A stretch of DNA of 64,000 bases, taken from assembly GCA_964567435.1 (NCBI GenBank), contig CAZMMQ010000006.1, forward strand, positions 1 to 64,000, read 5' to 3'. The position numbers and the translations under genes were made by a program. Of this stretch, positions 53,035 through 61,720 are shown in pieces (the stretch's first letter is position 1; every line of letters starts with the position of its first letter). Below the pieces are notes generated by a model that saw nothing but the letters and a program-made list of their open reading frames with translations, ran no database searches and was not told where the DNA came from. The DNA is from RFSX01 sp964567435 (lineage in GTDB: Bacteria; Bacteroidota; Bacteroidia; Chitinophagales; Saprospiraceae).

Positions 53035-54009
53035 ATGTATCATAATAATGTGCTCTCAACAATAGGTAATACACCACTTATCAAACTCAATAAGGTAGTG
53101 GACGGTATTCCAGGTACAATTCTCGCCAAGGTTGAGACTTTTAATCCAGGCCATAGCATCAAAGATAGAATGGCTCTAATGATGGTAGAAGATGCTGAAA
53201 AAGATGGTCGATTAAAACCCGGTGGGACTATAATAGAATGTACATCAGGTAATACGGGTATGGGCTTAGCGTTAGCTGCTTGTGTCAAAGGATACAAATG
53301 CATCTTTACGACTACTGACAAACAGTCACCTGAGAAGTTTGATATCCTCAGAGCTGTCGGCGCAGAAGTTATCGTCTGCCCTACTAATGTTGCTGCAGAT
53401 GATCCACAATCCTACTATTCAGTCGCAGAGAGACTTTCAAAAGAAACTCCAAACTCATTTTGGTGCAATCAATATGATAATCTATCAAATAGAAAAGCAC
53501 ACTATCTCTCAACTGGACCAGAGATCTGGAAACAAACAGAAGGAAAGATAACACATCTTGTAGCAGGCGTAGGAACTGGTGGCACCATATCTGGGACCGG
53601 AAAATACCTAAAAGAACAAAATCCTAATCTTAGAATCCTGGGGGTGGATACGTATGGTTCTGCATTGAAGAAGTATCATGAAACAGGTGACTTTGATGAA
53701 GGTGAGATATATCCGTATATCACCGAAGGTATAGGCGAAGACATCATTCCAGCGAATATAGACTTTGAGACAATAGATAGGATGGAGAAGGTAACAGATA
53801 AAGATGGCGCTTTGATGTGTAGAAGACTGGCGAGGGAGGAAGGTTTGCTATTTGGATACTCTGCAGGTTCAGCAGTAGCGGGACTTCAAAAATTTGCTGA
53901 TGAATTATCTGATGATTCTCTCGTTGTCGTTATCATACATGACCACGGGACACGTTATATAGGAAAAATGTACAATGATGATTGGATGAAGAAAAATAAT
54001 TTCATCTAA
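53035..54009 (+). CDS. PLP-dependent cysteine synthase / cystathionine beta-synthase family enzyme
   Basis: A 324-aa cytoplasmic fold-type II PLP enzyme. The start ATG at 53035 (MYHNNVLSTIGNTPLIKL) is chosen because it begins the conserved N-terminus; the frame open further upstream overlaps the LysM gene. K43 in GHSIKDRMA binds PLP, TSGNTGMGLA binds the substrate, and GVGTGGTISGTG binds the cofactor phosphate. The C-terminal EEGLLFGYSAGSA and HDHGTRYIGKMYNDDW are closer to cystathionine beta-synthase than to CysK. The regulatory CBS pair is absent. It likely makes cystathionine or cysteine. Confidence 0.88.
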   Translation: MYHNNVLSTIGNTPLIKLNKVVDGIPGTILAKVETFNPGHSIKDRMALMMVEDAEKDGRLKPGGTIIECTSGNTGMGLALAACVKGYKCIFTTTDKQSPEKFDILRAVGAEVIVCPTNVAADDPQSYYSVAERLSKETPNSFWCNQYDNLSNRKAHYLSTGPEIWKQTEGKITHLVAGVGTGGTISGTGKYLKEQNPNLRILGVDTYGSALKKYHETGDFDEGEIYPYITEGIGEDIIPANIDFETIDRMEKVTDKDGALMCRRLAREEGLLFGYSAGSAVAGLQKFADELSDDSLVVVIIHDHGTRYIGKMYNDDWMKKNNFI

Positions 54010-54039
54010 TTCAACTATAATTTAAATCAAACAACAAAA

Positions 54040-54711
54040 ATGAAAAAAATATTAACAGCCCTTACCTGCCTTTGTCTCCTCTTAAGTTACTCTTGCAGTG
54101 AAGATAACTGTGCAAATTCAGACTGTGGTCCCAATGGAAATTGTAATCCAGACGATGGCACTTGTATTTGTGATGAAGGATTTTCAGGAATAAATTGTGA
54201 AGTTAATGTTTGCGATACTGTTGACTGTATTAATGGTGATTGTGATCCAACTACAGGCAATTGTTTGTGTGAAAGAGGATTTGAAGGACCAACATGTGAC
54301 ACAGAAATACGTGCAAATGTTATAGGCATCTATATGGGTGATATAGTTCCATGTGTGCCAGCTATATTGGGATCACAGATTCCAGATGATATACTAGATG
54401 CGCTTACAATGACACCTATTGAAGTCACAGCTAGTGATTCAGATATAACAGCAGTAAATATAGGTGCTAGCGACAGTATGATTCTTGGAATTGAAGTGGA
54501 AGCAGATGTCACGGCGGATGAATTCATAGTAAGTGAATTTTCGCAAGATTTAGATATTGACACACCTTTAGGTACACTGACTATTACTGTCATAGGTGAA
54601 GGAACAGGATCATTTGTAGACAATAATACTATGATACTTGCTCTTACTCTCATTTATCAAACACCACTTGGAGAATTTAATAGCGTGTGCGAGATTAACT
54701 TTGTCAAGTAA
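54040..54711 (+). CDS. Lipoprotein with two EGF-like modules
   Basis: A 223-aa surface lipoprotein with a lipobox ending at C19 (SYSC). Two Cys-rich EGF-like units are seen in residues 23-55 and 58-90, each ending in the CDEGFSGINC or CERGFEGPTC pattern. A beta-rich domain without a recognised family fills the rest (95-223). Such Cys modules are common in surface adhesins of Bacteroidota. It follows the cystathionine beta-synthase-like gene by 30 nt and ends in a terminator; its real partner is unknown. Confidence 0.8.
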   Translation: MKKILTALTCLCLLLSYSCSEDNCANSDCGPNGNCNPDDGTCICDEGFSGINCEVNVCDTVDCINGDCDPTTGNCLCERGFEGPTCDTEIRANVIGIYMGDIVPCVPAILGSQIPDDILDALTMTPIEVTASDSDITAVNIGASDSMILGIEVEADVTADEFIVSEFSQDLDIDTPLGTLTITVIGEGTGSFVDNNTMILALTLIYQTPLGEFNSVCEINFVK

Positions 54712-54735
54712 TCGTTAAGTGCTGACAGAAATACT

Positions 54736-54770
54736 AAGCCTTTTTGCAGAGATGCGGGAAGGCTTTTTTT
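54736..54770 (+). terminator. Rho-independent terminator after the EGF-like lipoprotein gene
   Basis: AAGCCTT pairs with AAGGCTT over a 16-nt loop, followed by TTTTTTT. It lies 25 nt past the stop codon. Confidence 0.8.
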
Positions 54771-54791
54771 CATGTCCAGAAACAAGTACCT

Positions 54792-54799
54792 TATATTTG
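54792..54799 (+). promoter_or_regulatory. Candidate -7 box for the rRNA methyltransferase gene
   Basis: TATATTTG matches TAnnTTTG and lies 16 nt before the ATG at 54816. Confidence 0.4.
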
Positions 54800-54815
54800 A
54801 AGTCAATAGGAATTA

Positions 54816-55964
54816 ATGAAAATAATCATCACCACACTTGAAGGTTTGGAAGAGGTTTGTGCTCAAGAAGTGGCTAAGCTCGATTTACAAGACATTCAAA
54901 TCTTAAGGAGGGGTGTATCTTGCCAAGGCAATTGGGCACAACTTTATAAATGCAACTATCTATTAAGGACAGCTATTAGGGTGCTTGTACCTATCCACCA
55001 ATTTGATGTAAAAGATCAAGATGAATATTACGAAGCCATCAAAAGTATCAACTGGACTCAATATATTAAATCAGATCAAACCTTTGCCATTAATTCAGTT
55101 ATCACGGGAGAACTCTTCTCCAATAGCCTATTTGCCACCTTCAGAGCAAAAGATGCTATCGCAGATAGAATAGTAGATGAGAAAGGATCAAGGCCTGATG
55201 TCGATGTAGACAATCCATCCATAGTCATTAATATTTATGTCAATAATGATAAATTGTCAGTTGCATTGGATAGTTCTGGCCATTCACTACATCTGCGTGG
55301 GTACAAAGAACGATCATATAAGGCACCACTCAATGAAGTATTTGCAGCAGGTATAATCAAATTATCTGATTGGGATGGCACACAAGATTTTTATGACCCA
55401 ATGTGTGGTTCAGGTACTTTTACCACAGAAGCTTTAATGATGGCTGCCAATATTCCTCCTGGTAGATTAATAAAAAGATTCTGCTTTCAAAATTGGACTG
55501 AATACTATCCTAAAATTTGGAGAAGCATCAAAAAAACTGCTGAAGAAGATATCAAAGCTCCAAGCTGCAGTTTTTTTGCAAGTGACCTCAATCCATATGC
55601 TACAAGAGATTTGAGAAAGAACTTGCAGCGCATTCAGTTTAGAGATATCGTCAAAATCAAAGAAAAAGATTTCTTGGAAGAGTCTGGTCAGCAGGATGCT
55701 ATCCTATTCCTTAACCCACCCTACGACAAAAGAATTAAGATTAGAGATGTCAAGCAATTCTATCGGAAGATCTCTGATGCCCTTAAACAGCACTGGCAGG
55801 GATCTACAGCTTGGGTAATATCTGGCAATAATCAGGCTATGAAGTCGTTTGGACTTAAACATAGTGCAAAATATAGTCTCGATAATGGCGGGATACCATC
55901 CAAGTTGTATAAATTTGAATTATATGGTGGCTCTAGGAAGAAGAAATACAATAAAGATTTATAG
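54816..55964 (+). CDS. THUMP-domain class I rRNA methyltransferase (RlmL-like)
   Basis: A 382-aa RNA methyltransferase. Residues 1-55 (TTLEGLEEVCAQEVAKL) and the THUMP domain (about 60-150) bind RNA; the SAM-binding motif is FYDPMCGSGTFTTEALMMA near residue 190, and the catalytic N-P-P-Y is in LFLNPPYDKRI. Length and order match the RlmL half of the E. coli RlmKL fusion, which makes m2G in 23S rRNA; TrmN-like tRNA activity cannot be excluded. The last 41 nt overlap the following exported-protein gene. Confidence 0.88.
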   Translation: MKIIITTLEGLEEVCAQEVAKLDLQDIQILRRGVSCQGNWAQLYKCNYLLRTAIRVLVPIHQFDVKDQDEYYEAIKSINWTQYIKSDQTFAINSVITGELFSNSLFATFRAKDAIADRIVDEKGSRPDVDVDNPSIVINIYVNNDKLSVALDSSGHSLHLRGYKERSYKAPLNEVFAAGIIKLSDWDGTQDFYDPMCGSGTFTTEALMMAANIPPGRLIKRFCFQNWTEYYPKIWRSIKKTAEEDIKAPSCSFFASDLNPYATRDLRKNLQRIQFRDIVKIKEKDFLEESGQQDAILFLNPPYDKRIKIRDVKQFYRKISDALKQHWQGSTAWVISGNNQAMKSFGLKHSAKYSLDNGGIPSKLYKFELYGGSRKKKYNKDL

Positions 55965-56304
55965 CCTTACGGTTATTATACTCATGATATTCGCCGTTAC
56001 ATCCTATTCACAATCCTTGTCTATAGAATCTCTGAAGCTGAACAAATCCGATTCTATTAGTATTTTATCTGATTTGAATTTAGACTTTATTCAATGGTCT
56101 ACGACAAAAGTTACAGCATATCCTCATTCCTCAGAAAACCAATCTGTCATGGTCAAGAAATTTGATTATCTCAAAGCCTATCATGACCATTTAGGCATAT
56201 TTTGTAAAGCAGAAAATATGGCAAGCCAAAAAGCGACTGTCAATTTAAGAATGAGGTTAGGTAGTCTGGAATATGTAGATCGAATGGAAGGAAAAATTAG
56301 GTGA
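55924..56304 (+). CDS. Small exported protein of unknown function
   Basis: A 126-aa protein. The start at 55924 (MVALGRRNTIKIYSL) gives a signal peptide with RR and K in the n-region and cleavage near SYSQS (about residue 31); it overlaps the methyltransferase gene by 41 nt in another frame, as expected for a coupled pair. The mature protein of about 95 residues has a central WSTTKVTAYPHSSENQS segment. No family is recognised. The frame stays open further upstream but inside the methyltransferase gene. Confidence 0.65.
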   Translation: MVALGRRNTIKIYSLTVIILMIFAVTSYSQSLSIESLKLNKSDSISILSDLNLDFIQWSTTKVTAYPHSSENQSVMVKKFDYLKAYHDHLGIFCKAENMASQKATVNLRMRLGSLEYVDRMEGKIR

Positions 56305-56309
56305 ATTAT

Positions 56310-57035
56310 TTACAATATATCCTTGAGATCTGAGATGCCTATGTACTCATGACAGGTAAATCCTTCTCCATAGTCTACAGCAATTCTTCGTCCAAAATCC
56401 TGCGCTCGACCTCTTAATCCATCTAAAAATGACTTAGACGAAATTGGCGTCTGAGGACCTTTCGAATTCTTTTGGTAGAATTGAGTTTCGAAACATTTGA
56501 CAAGCTTAATTTTCTTGTCCATATAGTCAGAAATATCGACTACAATGTCCGGCTTTATGTAATGGTCTTGTATAAAGTGAAGGACTTTTCGAGGACGCCA
56601 TGGTGCCTGATTCGTCTTTCCAGATTTAGTTTTTATTTTAATAAGACCAGAAAGGAAGCATGCTTCACTAACTAACTTTGAGGCATTACCGTGATCTGGA
56701 TGACGATCCCTTATTGAATTTGTAAGTATGATCTCAGGTTTGTACTTACGAATACTCTTTATAATTTTTAACTTATTCTCCTTATTGTTGGCGATAAAGC
56801 CATCAGCCATCCCAAGATTTTCTCTGATAACTACACCGGCAAATTTTCTAGCTGCCTCAGCTTCTTTCTTTCGTGTTGCAGGCGTACCTCTAGTTCCTAA
56901 CTCCCCTTTGGTCAAATCCAAAATACCCACTTGATATCCTAAGTCCACTTGCTTTAGAATCGTACCACCACATCCAAGCTCAACATCATCAGGATGTACA
57001 CCTATTGCAAGGAAATCCAATTTCTTTACCTTCAT
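56310..57035 (-). CDS. bshB1: Bacillithiol biosynthesis deacetylase BshB1
   Basis: A 241-aa zinc deacetylase of the LmbE/PIG-L family that removes the acetyl group from GlcNAc-malate in bacillithiol synthesis. The zinc-binding AIGVHPDDVELGCGG is at the N-terminus, the third ligand is in RHPDHGNAS, and YGEGF near the C-terminus matches BshB1 rather than other PIG-L proteins. Bacillithiol is the low-molecular-weight thiol of many Bacteroidota. The 3' end is 5 nt from the convergent small exported-protein gene; fabH is upstream on the same strand with 25 nt between. Confidence 0.92.
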   Translation of the reverse strand: MKVKKLDFLAIGVHPDDVELGCGGTILKQVDLGYQVGILDLTKGELGTRGTPATRKKEAEAARKFAGVVIRENLGMADGFIANNKENKLKIIKSIRKYKPEIILTNSIRDRHPDHGNASKLVSEACFLSGLIKIKTKSGKTNQAPWRPRKVLHFIQDHYIKPDIVVDISDYMDKKIKLVKCFETQFYQKNSKGPQTPISSKSFLDGLRGRAQDFGRRIAVDYGEGFTCHEYIGISDLKDIL

Positions 57036-57060
57036 CTGTTATAATTAATATGACCAGTTA

Positions 57061-58113
57061 TTACTCCCATCTCAACAATGCACTTCCCCAAGTAAATCCA
57101 CTTCCAAATGCAGCTAGACAAATCAAATCCCCAGCTTTCACCTTTCCTTCTTCCCACGCTTCGCACAGTGCGATAGGTATAGAAGCGGCTGTTGTATTAC
57201 CGTACTTATGTATGTTGTTGTATACCTTATCGTCAGTCAGTCTCATACTATTCTGAACGAATTTGCTGATTCTAAGATTCGCTTGATGAGGGACCAACAT
57301 ATCTATATCCGATTTGTCCAAGCCTGTCTCTTTCAGAGCCTCTTGTATGACTTCCACAAACTTAACTACGGCTTTTTTGAATACTGCTTGACCATTCATA
57401 TAAGGATACATCATGCCATCCATCACCATTTTGGGAGTTGCAAAAATACCTCCTGGCACATTAGAATCAGGAAATCCATAATCCACTTCATCATGGACAC
57501 CTCCATGACTTCCAAAATTGATCATGGCTAACTCCTCCGCATAGCTACCATCTGAGTGTAACTTCGTTGTCAATATACCGTCTCCCTCTGCAGGTTGTAA
57601 AACAACAGCGCCAGCACCATCACCGAAGATTACAGTAACATTTCGACCATTGGTACTAAAGTCTAGACCCATACTGTGCATCTCTGCGCCGACTAACAAG
57701 ATATTCTTGTACATGCCTGAGCGGATAAATTGATCTGCTACAGATAGTCCATATATAAATCCTGAGCATTGATTACGGATATCCAAGGCACCAATTTCCG
57801 TATTTGTGATACCTAATTCTCGCTGTAATAGTACTCCACAACCAGGGAAATAGTAATCAGGACTCAATGTAGCAAATATGATGAAATCGACATCTTCTTT
57901 AGATATACCTGCTCTTTCTATTGCAATCTCAGCTGCTTTAGCACCCAACTTAGACGATGATTCTTTGTGCTTAGTTGCATATCTCCGTTCTTGTATGCCT
58001 GTTCTCTCTACAATCCATTCATCAGAAGTATCCATATACTTTGTGAGATCTTGATTCTTGACGACATTGGATGGCAAATAGCACCCTATGCCTCCAATTT
58101 TGGTTCTGACCAT
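57061..58113 (-). CDS. fabH: Beta-ketoacyl-ACP synthase III (FabH-like)
   Basis: A 350-aa thiolase-fold synthase that starts fatty acid chains by condensing acyl-CoA with malonyl-ACP. The start at 58113 (MVRTKIGGIGCYLP) fits the family. The catalytic triad is complete: C116 in RNQCSGFIYG, H275 in VPHQANLR and N305 in KYGNTTAASIP. FGDGAGAVVL is also present. It is somewhat longer than E. coli FabH (317 aa) owing to an insertion around residues 195-235. A branched or otherwise unusual primer for iso fatty acids, which are used in Bacteroidota sphingolipids, is possible. It is divergent from the sphingolipid operon and precedes bshB1. Confidence 0.9.
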   Translation of the reverse strand: MVRTKIGGIGCYLPSNVVKNQDLTKYMDTSDEWIVERTGIQERRYATKHKESSSKLGAKAAEIAIERAGISKEDVDFIIFATLSPDYYFPGCGVLLQRELGITNTEIGALDIRNQCSGFIYGLSVADQFIRSGMYKNILLVGAEMHSMGLDFSTNGRNVTVIFGDGAGAVVLQPAEGDGILTTKLHSDGSYAEELAMINFGSHGGVHDEVDYGFPDSNVPGGIFATPKMVMDGMMYPYMNGQAVFKKAVVKFVEVIQEALKETGLDKSDIDMLVPHQANLRISKFVQNSMRLTDDKVYNNIHKYGNTTAASIPIALCEAWEEGKVKAGDLICLAAFGSGFTWGSALLRWE

Positions 58114-58230
58114 AACATTCAGTTTTCGGCAAATTAATAGATTTTTTTTTGCTGCCTTTATTCTGAGTCTAATAATCAACAATAAATGAACTTAGAAATA
58201 TAAAGTACCCAATAGCAAACGGATAATTAC

Positions 58231-58238
58231 TAGTTTTG
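58231..58238 (+). promoter_or_regulatory. Candidate -7 box of the sphingolipid operon
   Basis: TAGTTTTG matches TAnnTTTG exactly, 31 nt before the TTG start codon of the first gene. The next six genes have short gaps and no comparable box was found between them. No clear -33 TTTG stands at the usual distance. Confidence 0.45.
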
Positions 58239-58269
58239 CAATCAGCGATCACTGACAGAATAAGACAAT

Positions 58270-58965
58270 TTGAATCCAATCAAAAAGAAGCTACAGCAGC
58301 TTGTTTACATAATCCTGAATCCACTAATTCAACTTTTGATAAAGTTGGGTGTGACACCCAATATGGTTACTTTTTTTGGATTTCTGCTGAATATCCTTTC
58401 TACAGGCGTACTCATATATGGTGCTGAAGTGGGTGACAGAAATAATCACAAATATTTAGGTTATGCTGGTGCCATCATACTTTTTGCAGGTGCTATGGAT
58501 ATGATAGATGGTCGGTTAGCTAGGTTGAGTGGAAAGGATCATCCTTATGGAGCACTTTATGACTCAGTAATTGACAGGTATAGTGAGTTGGTCATGTTCT
58601 TTGGGTTCTGCTACTATACTGTAACTCAAGATTACTTACTCACAAGCATATTTAGCTTCATAGCTATGATTGGCTCTATTATGGTAAGCTATACAAGAGC
58701 GAGAGCAGAAGGTCTTGGAGTAAATGCAAGTGTCGGCGTTATGCAACGGCCTGAAAGAATTGTACTCGTTGCTACAGCCAGCCTTTTGACTTGTATCGTA
58801 TCTGCAATTATTGGAGGTGGATATGAGTATCACGTCTCGTGGTTTGGCCAACCAATATTTGAGACTATCTCCATATTCAGTTGGTCTATCACTTTCTTAG
58901 CATTTTCCGCAAACATCACGGCCTTAAGAAGGTTATATTACTCTAGACAACAACTCATGCAATAG
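58270..58965 (+). CDS. CDP-alcohol phosphatidyltransferase (probable phosphatidylinositol-phosphate synthase type)
   Basis: A 231-aa inner-membrane enzyme with about six hydrophobic helices. The full family motif DGxxAR(x8)GxxxDxxxD is seen at D80, G81, A84, R85, G94, D98 and D102 (MIDGRLARLSGKD onward). It would replace CMP in CDP-diacylglycerol by an alcohol or an alcohol phosphate. The start is a TTG at 58270. The gene opens an operon that also encodes an AUR1-like transferase and an inositol phosphate synthase, which makes inositol phosphate the likely acceptor; glycerol phosphate is the alternative. The next gene follows after 70 nt. Confidence 0.88.
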   Translation: MNPIKKKLQQLVYIILNPLIQLLIKLGVTPNMVTFFGFLLNILSTGVLIYGAEVGDRNNHKYLGYAGAIILFAGAMDMIDGRLARLSGKDHPYGALYDSVIDRYSELVMFFGFCYYTVTQDYLLTSIFSFIAMIGSIMVSYTRARAEGLGVNASVGVMQRPERIVLVATASLLTCIVSAIIGGGYEYHVSWFGQPIFETISIFSWSITFLAFSANITALRRLYYSRQQLMQ

Positions 58966-59035
58966 AATTGTTAATCTAATTTTATAGGTGAAATAACACT
59001 AATATAGCTGAGAAAGAGTTTAAATTTGAGCGGAG

Positions 59036-59557
59036 ATGTTAGATAAATTTAAAAAGATAAAATCTAGGAAAAGCTTGTATGGAGAACATGGTCTGCCTGA
59101 GACTTATCCGGTTCCCCAGATAGATGGACTTCTTTTCTACATCCAAAGAAATCTTAATCAGAACACAGTAGTATATGTTATCAATCAATCCAAAGATGGC
59201 TTTCTGAACGAAGAGCGACCAATGGATGTATATTGGGTTAATTACAATGAAGGAGGAGAAGCCAAGTCACTCAATCAGATACAGAATAAGCTTGCCTTTG
59301 GATATAATAGTGAAAAGATTAACAATACAAGTTGTAGGTTTCATATGGTTTCCTACGAACAACAACAATTTTATATTGGCAAAAACTCAAATGACAATTA
59401 TAAAGTCCACACAAAGCTTAACGGTCGGATGAGTTTGATCTCTAATATATATGTGTATGCAGAGGACTTTGGCGTTTTTCCTCAGGTCAAGTACATAGAA
59501 TTTTATGGTCAAGATCTTATAACAAAATTACCTACTTACAGTAAAGTACTCCTGTAA
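59036..59557 (+). CDS. DUF4833 protein in the sphingolipid operon
   Basis: A 173-aa protein without signal peptide or membrane helix. The pattern QIDGLLFYIQRNLNQNTVVY, split here at key residues LLFYIQR and NTVVYVIN, followed by MDVYWVNYNEGG and LAFGYNSEK, matches DUF4833 as I know it. The family has no known activity. It is encoded 70 nt after the CDP-alcohol transferase and 9 nt before the AUR1-like enzyme, so it is probably a cytoplasmic or membrane-peripheral helper in inositol-phospholipid or sphingolipid synthesis. The only strong clue is this context. Confidence 0.75.
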   Translation: MLDKFKKIKSRKSLYGEHGLPETYPVPQIDGLLFYIQRNLNQNTVVYVINQSKDGFLNEERPMDVYWVNYNEGGEAKSLNQIQNKLAFGYNSEKINNTSCRFHMVSYEQQQFYIGKNSNDNYKVHTKLNGRMSLISNIYVYAEDFGVFPQVKYIEFYGQDLITKLPTYSKVLL

Positions 59558-59566
59558 ATCAGATTC

Positions 59567-60499
59567 ATGCCATTTCGATTTAATTCTAGATTCTCCAGAA
59601 ATTGGATAGTTTTTGGATTGGTTTTTTCAATTCTATATTGGCTATGGAATGGACTAGCAGTTGGTATTGATTCGATTGCAATAATGTTCTACTTCATGAT
59701 AATTGGCTTAACCTATGCTACCCCAAGAAGTAGAAAACTAGCTATTGCTTTTAGTCCTTTTTTCATATATCTCATATGCTATAACTCTCTGAAGATATTG
59801 CATAATTATAATCCATTTACAATTCTCAATAAAGAGTTATATGATTTTGAATTGTCTTGGTTTGGAGTCAATGTCAATGGCTCAAAGGTCACGTTATGCG
59901 AATATTTCAATGATAATATTCATTGGTTCTTTGATCTTATCTCTGGTATATTTTATATAACCTGGGCTCCTTTTCCCATCATTTTTGGATTAATTACTTT
60001 TTTCGCAAGGAGACCAAAACTGACATTTGATTTTTGGACATGCTTCCTCGTTGCCAACCTTTTTGGTTTTGCAATCTATATAGTACTGCCAGCTGCTCCA
60101 CCATGGTATTACTTGAAATATGGAGCTGAAGTTATACTTGACGCTGGTGGAGAACCAGCAGGATTATCAAGATTCGATGAGATGATAGGATTTGGATTAT
60201 ACTCTGGAATGTATAGTAAAGGCACTAATACCTTTGGTGCCTTGCCCTCAATGCATGCTGCTTTCCCATTAATTTTAAGTTATTATAGCCTTAAATACAA
60301 GAACAAATTTCTTATTACTCTATTCATTATCAGCTTGTTATGTATTTGGTTTGGCGCTATATATTCTAATCACCATTATTTAATTGATGTAATTATGGGG
60401 ATTGGATGTGCTATTATTGGTATTTTTCTAGTTGAAACGACTGTAAATAGTAGTTTTGTACCTACTTGGTATAAGAAAACAAAAGATTTCATTAGCTGA
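59567..60499 (+). CDS. AUR1-like PAP2-family protein, probable inositol phosphorylceramide synthase
   Basis: A 310-aa membrane protein with about seven hydrophobic segments. Two PAP2 motifs carry the catalytic residues: FGALPSMHAAFP (H230) and YSNHHYLID (H270, D274). The segment VLPAAPPWY (about 174-181) resembles the PPPWP-type motif of fungal AUR1 and bacterial inositol phosphorylceramide synthases. It would move phosphoinositol from phosphatidylinositol to a ceramide. It lies 9 nt after DUF4833 and 15 nt before the serine palmitoyltransferase gene. A simple lipid phosphatase is the alternative, but the context argues against that. Confidence 0.8.
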   Translation: MPFRFNSRFSRNWIVFGLVFSILYWLWNGLAVGIDSIAIMFYFMIIGLTYATPRSRKLAIAFSPFFIYLICYNSLKILHNYNPFTILNKELYDFELSWFGVNVNGSKVTLCEYFNDNIHWFFDLISGIFYITWAPFPIIFGLITFFARRPKLTFDFWTCFLVANLFGFAIYIVLPAAPPWYYLKYGAEVILDAGGEPAGLSRFDEMIGFGLYSGMYSKGTNTFGALPSMHAAFPLILSYYSLKYKNKFLITLFIISLLCIWFGAIYSNHHYLIDVIMGIGCAIIGIFLVETTVNSSFVPTWYKKTKDFIS

Positions 60500-60514
60500 C
60501 ATAGTTTATATTTT

Positions 60515-61720
60515 ATGCCCCTAAGAAAGAAAATGGCTGGATATACAACTCCTCAAAAAATACAGGAGCTTGGCGTATATCCTTATTTCCGTACGATCCA
60601 ATCTGAACAAGATACTGTTGTAAAAATCAATGGAAAGGATGTCATGATGTTCGGTTCCAACAGTTATCTAGGATTAACCAATCATCCACGACTTAAGGAA
60701 GCTTCCAAAAAAGCTATAGATAAGTATGGTTCAGGCTGTGCCGGTTCTCGATTTTTAAATGGCACCTTGGACATTCATTTAGAATTAGAAGATAAACTCG
60801 CCGACTTTGTTGGTAAGGAAGAAGCACTTGTCTTCAGCACTGGATTTCAAGTCAATCTTGGCGTCATATCTTCTATTCCAGGCAGACATGATTACATCAT
60901 AACTGATGACTTAGATCATGCATGTATTATAGATGGTGCTAGATTGAGCTATGCAAGCAAACATTGGAAGTATAAGCATAATGATATGGAAGCTCTTGAA
61001 AAGCTTCTCGCAAAATGTGAACCTGACCGCATAAAGTTGATAGCTGTAGATGGAGTATTTAGCATGGAAGGTGACCTATGTAATTTACCTGAGATAGTTG
61101 GATTAGCAAAAAAATATGATGCATGTATATTTCTTGATGATGCACATGGCCTTGGTGTCATGGGTGCAGGAGGAAGAGGTACAGCAGCACATTTTGGACT
61201 GACCGATGATGTAGATATGATTATGGGTACCTTTAGTAAATCGCTCGCATCTATAGGTGGATTTGTAGCAGCAAATAAAGAAACAATCAACTACCTTAAG
61301 CATAATGCCAGATCTCTAATATTTAGTGCAAGTATAGCTCCTGCTAATGCTGCATCTGTTATAGCTGCGCTTGATTTAATACAAGAAGAACCTGAAAGAA
61401 TAGACATGGTATGGGAGAATACCAATTATGCCATGAAACTTCTTAACGAAGCTGGGTTTGATACGGGCCATACAGTAACGCCAATCATTCCTATCCTAAT
61501 TAGAGATGATTATAAGACATTTAGTCTAACAAGGAAGTTATTGGATGAAGGTGTTTTTGTTAATCCTGTAGTTTCGCCTGCTGTTCCAAGCACATCTTCT
61601 TTATTGAGGTATTCTTTGATGTCTACACATACTAAAGCTCAGATAGAAGAATCTATAGAAAAGATTTACTCAATCTCTAAGGAAATTGGTGTCTTTGACC
61701 AAGAAAAAACGCATGCATGA
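60515..61720 (+). CDS. Serine palmitoyltransferase (alpha-oxoamine synthase family)
   Basis: A 401-aa PLP enzyme condensing serine with a fatty acyl-CoA to 3-ketosphinganine, the first step of sphingolipid synthesis. The PLP-binding K242 lies in GTFSKSLASIGGF. H135 in DLDHACIIDGA stacks on the cofactor, and LDDAHGLGVMG (D209, H211) binds its ring. SNSYLGLTNHP and GSGCAGSRFLNGT near the N-terminus are shared by the alpha-oxoamine synthases. 2-amino-3-ketobutyrate CoA ligase and 8-amino-7-oxononanoate synthase belong to the same family, but the AUR1-like and MIPS neighbours point to SPT. The stop overlaps the next start by 4 nt. Confidence 0.88.
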   Translation: MPLRKKMAGYTTPQKIQELGVYPYFRTIQSEQDTVVKINGKDVMMFGSNSYLGLTNHPRLKEASKKAIDKYGSGCAGSRFLNGTLDIHLELEDKLADFVGKEEALVFSTGFQVNLGVISSIPGRHDYIITDDLDHACIIDGARLSYASKHWKYKHNDMEALEKLLAKCEPDRIKLIAVDGVFSMEGDLCNLPEIVGLAKKYDACIFLDDAHGLGVMGAGGRGTAAHFGLTDDVDMIMGTFSKSLASIGGFVAANKETINYLKHNARSLIFSASIAPANAASVIAALDLIQEEPERIDMVWENTNYAMKLLNEAGFDTGHTVTPIIPILIRDDYKTFSLTRKLLDEGVFVNPVVSPAVPSTSSLLRYSLMSTHTKAQIEESIEKIYSISKEIGVFDQEKTHA

